The translations under genes were made by a program, and so were the position numbers. The notes below the pieces were generated by a model. That model worked only from the letters and a program-made list of their open reading frames with translations. It was not told the DNA's origin and made no database searches. DNA of 64,000 nt from assembly GCF_900090305.1 (NCBI RefSeq), contig NZ_LT607751.1, forward strand, positions 1,054,001 to 1,118,000. The letters are read 5' to 3'. Positions 34,703-43,382 of the stretch are shown here, one piece after another. Position 1 is the stretch's first letter. Every line of letters begins with the position of its first letter. The DNA comes from Micromonospora siamensis (GTDB lineage Bacteria; Actinomycetota; Actinomycetes; Mycobacteriales; Micromonosporaceae).

Positions 34703-37126
34703 ATGCCCAACGTTGGGCCGGCACGTGGAGGTACGGCCATCGAAAGCCAGCAGAACGGCGAGTCGTCCGGTGTGTCGCCAACCGGCCCGCAGCCCGGAGC
34801 CCACGGCCCGCAGCCCGGAGCCGCCGACCTGGGACCGGACGGGCCCGGCCCGGCGCACGTTGCCCGTGACCGGCGCGCCGACGGCGCCGACCGGCGACCG
34901 GCCGCGCCCGCCGACCCGGCCGGCGCCTCCGCCGACCCGGCCGCCACGCCCGGCGCGCAGCGGGACGCCGACAGCGGCCCGGCCGGCTCCCCGGCGGACC
35001 GCTCCGGCGCCGCGGCGATCCGCTCGGTGCTGCGCATCCGGCCGTTCCGCCGGCTCTGGATCGTGCTCGGCGCGGCCTCCTTCGGCGACTGGCTCGGCCT
35101 GCTCGCCACCTCCGTCTTCGCCGCCGGGCAGGTGCAGGGCAGCACCGCCAAGGGTGCCGCGTTCGGCACCACGATCGCCATCCGGCTGCTGCCCGCGCTG
35201 GTGCTCGGCCCGCTGGCCGGCGTCTTCGCCGACCGGTTCGACCGGCGCTGGACGATGGTCATCTGCGACCTGCTGCGCTTCGTGCTCTTCGCCTCCATCC
35301 CGCTCTACGCCCTGACCGGCGCCGCGGGTGGCCTGGTGGTCGGCTGGGCGCTGATCGCCACCTTCCTGATCGAGTCGGTCACCCTGCTGTGGATCCCGGC
35401 CAAGGAAGCCGCGGTCCCCAACCTCATCCCCCGTGCCCGGCTCGAGGCGGCCAACCAGCTCACCCTGATCACCACTTACGGCCTGACCCCGGTCGCCGCC
35501 GCCATCGGCCTGGCCGTGCTCGACCGCGGGGTCCGGGGCGCCGTCGGCGGCGACCTGCCCGCCTGGGCCGAGCCGGCCCAGCTGGCGCTCTGGTTGAACG
35601 CCTTCTCCCGGCTGGCCACCGCGCTGGTGGTGGCGTTCGGCATCAAGGAGATCAGCCACGCCCAGCGCGGCGAGGGCGAGCGCGCCGAGCAGAGCATGTT
35701 CCGGCAGTTCGCCGACGGCTGGAAGTACATCGGCCAGACCCCGCTGGTCCGCGGCCTGGTGCTCGGCATCTTCGGCGCGTTCGCCGGCGGCGGCATCGTG
35801 ATCGGTACGGCCAAGTTCTTCGCCGCCTCGCTCGGCGCCGGTGACGCCGCCTTCTACATGCTCTTCGGCGCGATCTTCATCGGCCTGGCGCTCGGCATCG
35901 GGCTCGGCCCGATGATCGTCCGGGAGATGTCCCGGCGACGCTGGTTCGGCATGAGCATCGTGCTGGCCAGCGCCTCGGTCATGGTGCTGGCGTTCGCCAT
36001 CCACCTGTCCATGGCGATCCTCGGCGCGATCCTGGTCGGCGCGGGCGCCGGGATGGCCTTCCTGGCCGGCACCACGCTGCTCGGCGGCGAGGTCGCCGAC
36101 GAGGTCCGCGGCCGGGTCTTCGCCGTGGTCCAGATCGGCACCCGGCTGGTGCTGATCCTCGCCATCGCGCTGAGCAGCCTCCTGGTCGGCGTCGGCGGGT
36201 CGCGCCAGCTGACCATCGCCGACCTCGGCATCTCGGTCTCCTCCACCCGCCTGCTGCTGCTGGCGGCGGGCGCCGCCGGCATCTTCGCCGGGATCAGCGC
36301 CTTCGGCCAGATGGACGACAAGAAGGGCGTACCGGTCCTGGCGGACCTCTGGGGCTCGATCCGGGGCCGCCCGCTGATGCCGGCCGAGCCGTTCGTCTCC
36401 GCCGGGCTCTTCGTGGTCTTCGAGGGCGGCGAGGGCGCCGGCAAGTCCACCCAGCTGGCGGCGCTCGCCGCCCGGCTGCGCGGGCAGGGCCGCGACGTGG
36501 TGGTGACCCGGGAACCGGGCGCCACCGACGTCGGCGCGAAGATCCGCTCGCTGGTGCTGGAGAAGTCGGCGCCCGACGCGCCGTCGCCGCGCGCCGAGGC
36601 GCTGCTCTACGCCGCCGACCGGGCCCACCACGTCGCCACCGTGGTCCGGCCGGCGCTGATCCGGGGCGCGGTCGTGGTCAGCGACCGGTACGTCGACTCG
36701 TCCCTGGCCTACCAGGGCGCCGGCCGTACGCTGCCGGTCGACGAGGTCTCCTGGCTCTCCTCGTGGGCCACCGGTGGGCTCAAGCCCGACCTGGTGGTCC
36801 TCCTGGACGTGGACCCGCGCACCGGCCTGTCCCGGGTCGAGTCCCGCAACGAGGGCACCGACCGGCTGGAGGCCGAGTCGGTCGCCTTCCACGAGCGGGT
36901 CCGGTACGCCTTCCTCGACCTCGCCGCCAACGACCCGAAGCGCTACCTGGTGCTCGACGCGTCCCGCCCGGCGGAGGAGATCGCCGGCCTGGTGGCCCGC
37001 CGGGTGGAGGAGTTCCTCGCCGACCCGGCCGGCATCGTGCACCCCCGTCCCGCCCAGGGGCCGGACACCTCGGTGCAGCCGGAGTTATCCGACGCGGAGC
37101 TGGTGACGTTGGAGCACCGGACCTGA
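34703..37126 (+). CDS. tmk: Fusion of MFS-type membrane protein and thymidylate kinase
   Basis: 807 residues. Residues 1-105 are Pro/Ala/Gly-rich; about 115-565 form a 12-helix MFS-like transporter (FGDWLGLLATSVFAAG, PLAGVFADRFDRRW); about 570-785 are a complete dTMP kinase: FEGGEGAGKSTQ (Lys581), the DRY-type SDRYVDSSLAYQG and a lid region. dTMP kinase makes dTDP for DNA synthesis and is essential. The fusion is known from other actinobacteria. TAGAGT lies 12 nt before the ATG at 34703; a GGAGG near 34726 is followed only by ATC, so I kept the ATG. Stop overlaps the holB start (TGATG). Confidence 0.92.
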   Translation: MPNVGPARGGTAIESQQNGESSGVSPTGPQPGAHGPQPGAADLGPDGPGPAHVARDRRADGADRRPAAPADPAGASADPAATPGAQRDADSGPAGSPADRSGAAAIRSVLRIRPFRRLWIVLGAASFGDWLGLLATSVFAAGQVQGSTAKGAAFGTTIAIRLLPALVLGPLAGVFADRFDRRWTMVICDLLRFVLFASIPLYALTGAAGGLVVGWALIATFLIESVTLLWIPAKEAAVPNLIPRARLEAANQLTLITTYGLTPVAAAIGLAVLDRGVRGAVGGDLPAWAEPAQLALWLNAFSRLATALVVAFGIKEISHAQRGEGERAEQSMFRQFADGWKYIGQTPLVRGLVLGIFGAFAGGGIVIGTAKFFAASLGAGDAAFYMLFGAIFIGLALGIGLGPMIVREMSRRRWFGMSIVLASASVMVLAFAIHLSMAILGAILVGAGAGMAFLAGTTLLGGEVADEVRGRVFAVVQIGTRLVLILAIALSSLLVGVGGSRQLTIADLGISVSSTRLLLLAAGAAGIFAGISAFGQMDDKKGVPVLADLWGSIRGRPLMPAEPFVSAGLFVVFEGGEGAGKSTQLAALAARLRGQGRDVVVTREPGATDVGAKIRSLVLEKSAPDAPSPRAEALLYAADRAHHVATVVRPALIRGAVVVSDRYVDSSLAYQGAGRTLPVDEVSWLSSWATGGLKPDLVVLLDVDPRTGLSRVESRNEGTDRLEAESVAFHERVRYAFLDLAANDPKRYLVLDASRPAEEIAGLVARRVEEFLADPAGIVHPRPAQGPDTSVQPELSDAELVTLEHRT

Positions 37127-38340
37127 TGCCGGACGTCTTCGCCGACCTGGTCGGGCAGGAGGAGGCGGTCGACACCCTGCGGCGGGCCGCCGCCTCGGCC
37201 GCCGCGGTGCTGCGCGCCGCCGGGCCGCCGGAGGCGGGATCGGGGCCCGACCCGTCGGCCGGGATGACCCACGCCTGGATCTTCACCGGGCCGCCCGGTT
37301 CGGGCCGCTCGGTGGCCGCCCGGGCCTTCGCCGCCGCGTTGCAGTGCGTGCACGGCACCGGCTGCGGCGAGTGTCCCGGCTGCCACACCACGATGACCGG
37401 CACCCACGCCGACGTCCGGCTGGTGGTGCCGGAGGGGCTCTCCATCTCCGTCGGCGAGATGCGCTCCCTGGTGCTGCGCGCCGCGAGCACACCGAGCGGC
37501 GGCCGGTGGCAGGTCGTGATCATCGAGGACGCGGACCGGCTCACCGAGGCGGCGGGCAACGCGCTGCTCAAGGCGATCGAGGAGCCGCCGCCGCGGACCG
37601 TCTTCCTGCTCTGCGCCCCGTCCACCCACCCCGACGACGTCTCGGTGACCATCCGGTCGCGCTGTCGGCTCGTACCCCTGCGGCAGCCGCCGCCCGAGGC
37701 GGTGGCCGAGGTGCTGGTCCGCCGGGACGGCGTCGCGCCGGACGTCGCGGCCTGGGCCGGCGCGGCAGCCCAGGGGCACGTCGGGCGGGCCCGGCGGCTG
37801 GCCCGCGACCCGGAGGCCCGCACGCGGCGGGACGCGGTGCTCGCCGTGCCGCGCCGGCTGACCGGGGTGGGCGCGGCCTTCGACGCGGCGTCGGCGCTGA
37901 TCGAGGCGGCCGAGGCGGAGGCCGCGGCGTCCGTGGCCGAGGCCGACGAGGCCGAGCGGGCCGCGCTCCAGACGGCGCTGGGTGCCGGCGGCACCGGCCG
38001 GGGCGCGGCCGGCGCGATCCGGGGCGCCGCCGGGCAGCTCAAGGAGCTGGAGAAGCGGCAGAAGTCGCGAGCCACCCGGGCGCAGCGGGACGCGCTGGAC
38101 CGGGCCCTGGTCGACCTGGCCGGCTTCTACCGGGACGCGCTGACCACGGCGCTGCGTGCCCCGGTGGCCCCCGTGCACACCGACACCGCCGCGCTGGCCG
38201 CCGCCGGGGCGCAGAAGTGGGCGGCCGAGGGGGCGCTGCGCCGGCTGGAGGCGGTGCTGGAGTGCCGGTCGGCGATCGAGGCGAACGTCAAGCCGCGGAT
38301 CGCCGTGGAAGCGATGATGCTCGCTCTCTGGCGGGGCTGA
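37126..38340 (+). CDS. holB: DNA polymerase III subunit delta'
   Basis: 404 residues. Clamp-loader subunit. N-terminal AAA+ domain: GPPGSGRS at about residues 53-60, a P-loop whose lysine is Arg (delta' does not hydrolyse ATP), the zinc module C..CGECPGC, and the SRC motif IRSRCRLVPL. IIEDADRLTEAAGNALLKAIEEPP is the conserved Walker-B-like stretch. The C-terminal half has an Ala/Glu-rich helical insert. Coupled to the tmk fusion by overlapping stop/start, as in many bacteria. Confidence 0.95.
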   Translation: MPDVFADLVGQEEAVDTLRRAAASAAAVLRAAGPPEAGSGPDPSAGMTHAWIFTGPPGSGRSVAARAFAAALQCVHGTGCGECPGCHTTMTGTHADVRLVVPEGLSISVGEMRSLVLRAASTPSGGRWQVVIIEDADRLTEAAGNALLKAIEEPPPRTVFLLCAPSTHPDDVSVTIRSRCRLVPLRQPPPEAVAEVLVRRDGVAPDVAAWAGAAAQGHVGRARRLARDPEARTRRDAVLAVPRRLTGVGAAFDAASALIEAAEAEAAASVAEADEAERAALQTALGAGGTGRGAAGAIRGAAGQLKELEKRQKSRATRAQRDALDRALVDLAGFYRDALTTALRAPVAPVHTDTAALAAAGAQKWAAEGALRRLEAVLECRSAIEANVKPRIAVEAMMLALWRG

Positions 38341-38454
38341 CCCCTCCCCGTCCACAGGCATCGACAGGCGCGATTCGGGTGCGGTACGGTCCGGTGACGC
38401 CATGGTGACCATGGTGGGACGCTCAGTGAGGACCTGTCGGGGAGGAGTCCGCCG

Positions 38455-38784
38455 ATGCCGCGCGCGGAGATCGACGAGGCCTGGATCGAGGAGGCGGTGC
38501 GGCGCTACCGCCGCATCGAGTCCCTGCAGGCCGAGTTCGACCAGGCGGTGTCGACGGTCGAGGTCACCGTCCGCTCGCCCGACGGGCTGGTCGAGGTGGT
38601 GGTGACCGCCGGTGGCCGGATCACCGACGTCCGCTTCCTCGGCCCCCTGCACAACCGCCACCCCCGGGACGTGGCCGGCTCGGTGCAGGCCGCGGTCACG
38701 GCCGCCGCCGACGCCGCCCAGTGGGCCCGGGAGAAGCTGCACAACGAGACCTTCGCCGCCTACCGGCCGCTCGCGGGGGCCTGA
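38455..38784 (+). CDS. YbaB/EbfC-family protein
   Basis: 109 residues: helix-strand-strand-strand-helix pattern with VEVTVRSPDGLVEVVVTAGGRITDVRFLGPL in the middle, as in the YbaB/EbfC nucleoid-associated family. Here it leads a three-gene operon with WXG100-like proteins; mycobacterial EspL, also YbaB-like, stands with ESX substrates and acts with them. GGAGGAG precedes the ATG. TACGGT near 38382 may be its -10 box. So a chaperone-like role for the next two proteins is plausible (inference), besides DNA binding. Confidence 0.82.
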   Translation: MPRAEIDEAWIEEAVRRYRRIESLQAEFDQAVSTVEVTVRSPDGLVEVVVTAGGRITDVRFLGPLHNRHPRDVAGSVQAAVTAAADAAQWAREKLHNETFAAYRPLAGA

Positions 38785-38785
38785 G

Positions 38786-39091
38786 ATGGACCGGCTGCAC
38801 ACCCTCGCCGCCCGGCTCGACGAGGCCAGCGACACCCTGGCCGCCCTGGCGCACACCGTCACCGCCACCGACCCCGCCCACCCGGTCTTCGGCGCCGACG
38901 CGCCGGGGCGTCCCGGCGAGATCGGCCGGGCCCTGCACCGGCGCTGGACCGAGGCCACCGGTGACCGGGCCCGGGAGGCGGCCGCCGCCGCGGCCCGGCT
39001 CGCCGCCGCCGCGGCCGCCGTCCGCAGCGCCGCCGACCGCTACGCCGACGTCGACCACGCGGCCCGCCGCCGGCTCACCAGGGAGGCCTGA
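38786..39091 (+). CDS. WXG100/EspC-like small helical protein
   Basis: 101 residues, almost entirely helical, with two helices separated near residues 35-45 (PVFGADAPGRPGEIG) and a Trp in HRRWTEATGDRAREA. The shape matches type VII secretion targets of the ESAT-6/EspC kind, but no strict WXG is present. Starts one base after the YbaB stop; its own stop overlaps the next start (TGATG). No ESX machinery genes lie in the window. Confidence 0.65.
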   Translation: MDRLHTLAARLDEASDTLAALAHTVTATDPAHPVFGADAPGRPGEIGRALHRRWTEATGDRAREAAAAAARLAAAAAAVRSAADRYADVDHAARRRLTREA

Positions 39092-39768
39092 TGGACGCCC
39101 TGGACCGGCTCGCCGAGCCGGGTCTGGACCTGCTGCGCCGGGTGGACACGCTGCTCGCGGCCGGCGCGCCGGAGGGGCATCAGGTCTGGCCGCTGCTGCG
39201 TCGGATGCAGGTGCTCCCCGGCGACGCGCTGCGCGCCTTCCTCGACCTGCACCCGGCGCCGCTGGCCTCCGCCGGGCACGCGGTGCGCCGGCTCGTCCGG
39301 GGGTACGACGACGCCGGCGCCGCCCTCACCGACCCCGGGCTCTGGTCCGGCCCGGCTGCCGGCGCGTACGACCAGGCCCGGTCGGCCCTGCTGCGCCACC
39401 TCGACGAGGGGCCGGAGAGCCTGGTGGGCCGGTTGGAGGCGACCGCGGGTTACGCCGACGCGCTCGCCGAGTGGGTGCAGGGCAGCCGGCTGGCGGTGGC
39501 CCGGGTGCTGGGCGACGTGCTCGGCTGCACCGAGGCGGTGGCGGTGGTCGCGGCGACCTCGGGCGGCGGCGCCACCCCGTCCGGCGGCGCCGGGGTGGCC
39601 GAGGCCGCGGAGATCGCGGCCCGGGTGCTGGCGGTGCTCGGCGTGGCGTACGACGGGGCCGAGACCCTGCTGCGCCAGTGGTCGCCGAGCCTGGCCGAGT
39701 CGACCTGGCGGCCGTCGGTGGAGAGCGCGCCCCGGTGGGGCGGCGCCGGCACCCGCATCGGCCACTGA
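39091..39768 (+). CDS. WXG100-like protein, possible type VII secretion substrate
   Basis: 225 residues. The segment LTDPGLWSGPAAGAYDQARSALLRHLDEGPESLVGRLEATAGYADALAEW (about 79-128) has the W-x-G turn and flanking long helices of WXG100 proteins; an N-terminal helical region and a Gly/Ser-rich C-terminal part surround it. Coupled to the preceding gene by TGATG. Terminated by a strong hairpin. Function unknown. Confidence 0.65.
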   Translation: MDALDRLAEPGLDLLRRVDTLLAAGAPEGHQVWPLLRRMQVLPGDALRAFLDLHPAPLASAGHAVRRLVRGYDDAGAALTDPGLWSGPAAGAYDQARSALLRHLDEGPESLVGRLEATAGYADALAEWVQGSRLAVARVLGDVLGCTEAVAVVAATSGGGATPSGGAGVAEAAEIAARVLAVLGVAYDGAETLLRQWSPSLAESTWRPSVESAPRWGGAGTRIGH

Positions 39769-39802
39769 GCAACCGCGCGGCGTCCGGCTGCCGGTACGGC
39801 AC

Positions 39803-39852
39803 ACGGCGCCGCGCTCGGGAGCCGGCGCGCGCCGGCTCCGGCGCGGCGCCGT
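39803..39852 (+). terminator. Large two-tier hairpin terminator
   Basis: Outer 12-bp stem (39803-39814 / 39841-39852), small internal loop, inner 10-bp stem GAGCCGGCGC/GCGCCGGCTC. 50 bases in all. Beyond it to 40058 I see nothing else. Confidence 0.8.
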
Positions 39853-40058
39853 GGCCTTTCCCTGCACCCCCCGCAGGTCTTCCTCCACTCAACGCCGCGG
39901 GTCCGGCGCTGTCCCGGCCGTTCGCCGCGAATCAACCGTCCGGGCGAGGCGGGTCCGGCCGACGGGACGGGGGCCGTTCCGGCGAGTCGACGATCGTCGA
40001 CCGCTGCGCGGAGTGATCGTCCGGCGACGGCCGTCGGGCCGGGGCCGGACGCGGGACG

Positions 40059-40064
40059 TATGGT
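40059..40064 (+). promoter_or_regulatory. -10 box TATGGT, leaderless promoter
   Basis: TATGGT ends 6 nt before the ATG of the RicT-like gene. Confidence 0.55.
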
Positions 40065-40070
40065 GAGGGG

Positions 40071-40904
40071 ATGGGCATGCTCTGCGCGGTCAGCTTCAAC
40101 CGGTACGGGCGCCTCTACTACCTCGACCCGGGCGAGTTGAACCCGCAGGTGGGCGACAAGGTGCTGGTCCCCACCGACGACGGCCCCGAGGTGGCCGAGT
40201 GCGTCTGGGCCGCGCAGTGGGTCGGCGAGGACACCGACGGTTTCCCGAAGCTGGTCGGCCTGGCCCGGGAGGACGACCTGCGCCGGGACGAGACGCTGCG
40301 GCGGCGCAAGGCGGACGCCAAGGTCGCCGCGAAGCGGCTGATCCGGGAGCACGGCCTGCCGATGAAGGTGGTCGCCGTGGACCACGTCCTCGGCCCCGCC
40401 GAGGGCGGCGGTGAGCGGACCACGGTCTACTTCACCGCTCCGCACCGGGTGGACTTCCGGTCGCTGGTCCGGGACCTGGGCGCCACCCTGCACTGCCGGG
40501 TCGAGCTGCGCCAGCTCTCCGCGCGGGACTCGGCCCGGGTGCAGGGCGGCATCGGCTCGTGCGGCCGGGACCTGTGCTGCGCCACCTTCCTCAAGGACTT
40601 CGAGCCGGTCACCATCCGGATGGCCAAGGACCAGGACCTGCCGCTCAACCCGCTGCGCATCTCCGGGGCGTGCGGCCGGCTGATGTGCTGCCTGAAGTAC
40701 GAACATCCGCTGTACGCCGAAAGTGGCAGTTACCCATCTCCAGGTCAGCGAATCGAGACCCCTGATGGCCTGGGGAAGGTTGTGTCCCGGCATCCGCCGA
40801 GCGAGACCGTCACTGTTCGGCAGATCTCCGGTGGGGAGACCAAGCGGTGTTCCCTCTCCGACGTCTGCGGTTCCCGCCGCGCCTACGACTCGGGGACCAG
40901 CTGA
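40071..40904 (+). CDS. PSP1/RicT-family protein (YaaT-like)
   Basis: 277 residues. PSP1 C-terminal domain protein; in Bacillus YaaT/RicT belongs to the Y-complex that binds Fe-S clusters and affects RNase Y and development, and the gene is usually beside holB, as here. Conserved cysteines: GSCGRDLCCATFLKDF and SGACGRLMCCLKYEH. The first residue may be the ATG at 40071 or the ATG two codons later; the -10 box favours 40071. Fully intact. Confidence 0.93.
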   Translation: MGMLCAVSFNRYGRLYYLDPGELNPQVGDKVLVPTDDGPEVAECVWAAQWVGEDTDGFPKLVGLAREDDLRRDETLRRRKADAKVAAKRLIREHGLPMKVVAVDHVLGPAEGGGERTTVYFTAPHRVDFRSLVRDLGATLHCRVELRQLSARDSARVQGGIGSCGRDLCCATFLKDFEPVTIRMAKDQDLPLNPLRISGACGRLMCCLKYEHPLYAESGSYPSPGQRIETPDGLGKVVSRHPPSETVTVRQISGGETKRCSLSDVCGSRRAYDSGTS

Positions 40905-40983
40905 GCGACCGCCATCGACCCTTGCTACGACCCGGCAGCCCGTTCGATGGGGGGATCGGGGCGCCGGCCAACCCGCCGAACCC

Positions 40984-41126
40984 TCACTGCGACCACGCCG
41001 GTGAGAACTCAACCTCGATCAAATCGGCCTTCCAGATCGGCTGGCCGTTCTTCGGCCTTCCCTTGCCTCTTTGTCGGATCATGATTGCATCGAAGGCGCT
41101 CCGCAGTACCTGGCGCTGCTCGCCAG
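40984..41126 (-). pseudogene. Fragment resembling a recombinase C-terminus
   Basis: About 48 codons read LTGEQRQVLRSAFDAIMIRQ then GKGRPKNGQPIWKADLIEVEFSPAWSQ-stop. This looks like genuine protein, similar to the C-terminal tails of serine recombinases, and the DNA is less GC-rich than its surroundings. No start and no upstream part; the metallophosphoesterase stop abuts it. Weak identification. Confidence 0.35.
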
Positions 41127-42884
41127 TCAGGAGAGGGTGATGGGGGGCTCGGCCAGGTGGGGGGTCAGGGGGGTTTCCGGGGTCAGCCAGGAGGCGGTGG
41201 GGGACTGGTCGGGGTTGATCTGCCAGTTTCGGGAGACTCGGTCGACCGCGATCGGGTAGATGGTGAGCGTGCCGTCGGGGTCGATGCGCAGGCGGAGGAA
41301 GGACTTCGAGTCCTCGATGCCCTGCGCGGCGAAGAGCTCGTTGACGTTCACCCCGAACGCCCCCGCCACCAGCAGGTACGCCGCCACCAGCTCGGCGGCG
41401 ACGAAGCCGATCACCGGCCCGTACACGACCGCGGCGGCGACCGCCGGCAGCGGCCAGGGCCACCCGTAGAACGGCAGCATCAGCCACACCCAGGTGCCGA
41501 CGGCGGCCAGCGCCAGGTGCGCCAGGCCGTGGCTGACGCCGAGGATCCAGTGCCGGGCGTGCCGTTTGCCGCCGGCGCTGGGGGGCTTGGCGAAGAAGGC
41601 GGCGCCGAGCAGCGTCACCACCAGCATGATCATCAACGGTACGCTGAACAGTCGCTGCTCCGTCGTGCCGGCCCGGTCGTTGGCCACCCCGGCCATCGCC
41701 AGCATCAGCAACGTGTGCAGGGTGCCGAGCAGGGTGGTGAAGCCCGGGTTGCGGAACGGCAGCCGGGCGAAGATCCCCCAGCCGTACCGCCGTGAGCGGG
41801 CCTTCTCCGGGAACCGGGCGACCAGGTCGTACTCGCGGGTGACGCTGGCCCGCCGGGCGAGGGTGTCCCGCGGCGGCACCTCGATCCGCTCCGGCAGCAT
41901 GTGCGTGGGGTAGAGGTACGCGCCGCCGCCACCGCAGGTGATCAGCTGCCGCTCCGGGCCGGCGTACCGGGCGTAGTGGTGCAGGTCGCCGGAGAGCAGC
42001 AGCCGCACCTGCGCCCCGGTCGGGGCGACGATGGTCCGCACGAAGTAGTCGATCGAGTCGTACGCCGTGGGGTGGTCGACGGCCTTGACCCAGGTCGGCG
42101 CCGGCACCGCCAGGATCACCCGGCTCTGCGCGGTCAGCTTCTCCGCCACCTCGTCGAAGTAGCTGAGCTGCGGGTCGTCCAGGTACGAGCCGGACTGGTC
42201 GTCCAGCCCCAGCAGCCACCAGTCGGCCGGCAGCTCGATCGCGAAGTACGACCGGGACTGGCCGGTGCCCCAGCCGCCGAAGTGCCGGTCCCGGGACCGG
42301 ACGAAGAGCCGCAGGAACGCGGTCAGGCCGTCGTACCAGTCGTGGTTGCCGGGCACCGCGAACAGCGTCGGCCGGTCGGGCGGGCTGGCCGGCAGCGCCG
42401 CCTGGTACGGCCCCTTGCAGCGGTCCTCGTAGGCCGCGTAGCTGGCCGACGGGTAGACCTGGTCGCCTCCCATCACCAGGGTCTGCGCCCGGGGCAGCCG
42501 CTGCCCGTCCACCGTCAGCTCCGGCTGGGCCAGCAGATAGGCGATCGAGTAGGTGGCGTTGAAACCGTCACCCAGGTCGGCCACGTAGTCCAGCCACAGA
42601 CCGCCGTCCGGCCCGACCTGCTTGGAGATCTTCGCGTCCAGCGCGTTCTGCAGCTCCCGCTTGTCCAGGTACGCCCCGAAGAGCATCGCCAGCAGCGTTC
42701 GGATGCCGGTGCTGATCAGCAGGAACGGCGCCAGCCACGGCACCGGCTTGCGGGGCGTGAAGCCCAGCTCCAGCGGATCGGTGCTGCGCGGCCGATGAGC
42801 GGCCCGAGGCAGCTCGCTGCGCTCGGGCCCGGCCGGTGCGTCGGGCTGGTCGGGGTTCCCGGCCGGTACGCGATCGTCGGTCAC
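41127..42884 (-). CDS. Membrane-associated metallophosphoesterase
   Basis: 585 residues. Calcineurin-type metal motifs are present: VMGGDQVYPS, VPGNHDWYDG and LLSGDLHHYARY. One hydrophobic segment lies near residue 55-72 and four more in the C-terminal third (LLGTLHTLLMLAMAGV, LFSVPLMIMLVVTLLGAAFF, HLALAAVGTWVWLMLPF, VVYGPVIGFVAAELVAAYLL). So the phosphatase domain is followed by a membrane domain. Substrate unknown. GTG at 42884 chosen since TACGCT lies 7 nt before it; the longer frame would run through that promoter. Confidence 0.85.
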   Translation of the reverse strand: MTDDRVPAGNPDQPDAPAGPERSELPRAAHRPRSTDPLELGFTPRKPVPWLAPFLLISTGIRTLLAMLFGAYLDKRELQNALDAKISKQVGPDGGLWLDYVADLGDGFNATYSIAYLLAQPELTVDGQRLPRAQTLVMGGDQVYPSASYAAYEDRCKGPYQAALPASPPDRPTLFAVPGNHDWYDGLTAFLRLFVRSRDRHFGGWGTGQSRSYFAIELPADWWLLGLDDQSGSYLDDPQLSYFDEVAEKLTAQSRVILAVPAPTWVKAVDHPTAYDSIDYFVRTIVAPTGAQVRLLLSGDLHHYARYAGPERQLITCGGGGAYLYPTHMLPERIEVPPRDTLARRASVTREYDLVARFPEKARSRRYGWGIFARLPFRNPGFTTLLGTLHTLLMLAMAGVANDRAGTTEQRLFSVPLMIMLVVTLLGAAFFAKPPSAGGKRHARHWILGVSHGLAHLALAAVGTWVWLMLPFYGWPWPLPAVAAAVVYGPVIGFVAAELVAAYLLVAGAFGVNVNELFAAQGIEDSKSFLRLRIDPDGTLTIYPIAVDRVSRNWQINPDQSPTASWLTPETPLTPHLAEPPITLS

Positions 42885-42891
42885 GGGCGGG

Positions 42892-42897
42892 AGCGTA
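42892..42897 (-). promoter_or_regulatory. -10 box TACGCT, leaderless promoter
   Basis: TACGCT (minus strand) ends 7 nt before the GTG of the metallophosphoesterase. Confidence 0.5.
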
Positions 42898-43019
42898 CGC
42901 CCGGATCGCGGGGGAGCGCTGTCCGCCGGGCGACCGAACGTGCCTCGATGTCCGGATCCCGGGGTTGGGGTATCCGGTTCGGCTGTCCGGGGTGGGGTGC
43001 CGTACACTTGACGATCGTT

Positions 43020-43093
43020 GCCGCCTTAGCTCAGTCGGCTAGAGCGACGCACTCGTAATGCGTAGGTCGACGGTTCGATTCCGTCAGGCGGCT
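43020..43093 (+). tRNA. tRNA-Thr, anticodon CGT
   Basis: 74 nt, complete cloverleaf: acceptor GCCGCCT/AGGCGGC with discriminator T, D-arm GCTC..GAGC, anticodon stem ACGCA/TGCGT with loop CTCGTAA (anticodon 43054-43056), T-arm GACGG-TTCGATT-CCGTC. CCA is not encoded. TACACT at 43003-43008 is a likely -10 box. A terminator hairpin and an integrase remnant follow directly, so the gene probably served as an integration site. Confidence 0.97.
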
Positions 43094-43100
43094 CGGTACG

Positions 43101-43127
43101 GAAGCCCAGGTCAATGACCTGGGCTTC
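43101..43127 (+). terminator. Terminator of tRNA-Thr
   Basis: Perfect 13-bp stem GAAGCCCAGGTCA / TGACCTGGGCTTC with a single-base spacer. The stop of the integrase remnant (minus strand) falls inside it. Confidence 0.8.
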
Positions 43128-43380
43128 GCCGTTTCCCGAGGTCGACAACACCGTCGCGGTCCGCAACCAGTCCCGCATCCCGCGCCGCGACCGCCTCGTC
43201 CAGCCGGGTGGCGACCGCGTCCAGGTCGTCACCGAGGAGGCCCCCGTACGCGTCCAGCGTCATCGACGCCGAGGCGTGCCCGAGCATCCGCTGCACCGCC
43301 TTGACGTTGGCGCCCGCCGCCACGGCCAGACTCGCCGCCGTGTGCCACAGGTCGTGCGGAGTCAGGCCCGCCAGCCGCAC
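43111..43380 (-). pseudogene. Tyrosine-recombinase (integrase) remnant
   Basis: 89 codons matching the C-terminal catalytic part of phage-type integrases: LTPHDLWHTAASLAVAAGAN..VQRMLGHASASMTLDAYGGL. Box II should read H-x-L-R-H; here the arginine is Trp, which would abolish strand cleavage. The tyrosine in LDAYGGL is kept. The N-terminal two-thirds are missing. It lies directly behind tRNA-Thr, pointing toward it, as integrases of tRNA-inserted elements do. Confidence 0.85.
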
Positions 43381-43382
43381 GA

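Noticed and set aside
43101..43127. Perfect palindrome after the tRNA as an attachment-site core
   Set aside because: Position and shape fit a tRNA terminator, and no second copy was found in the window.
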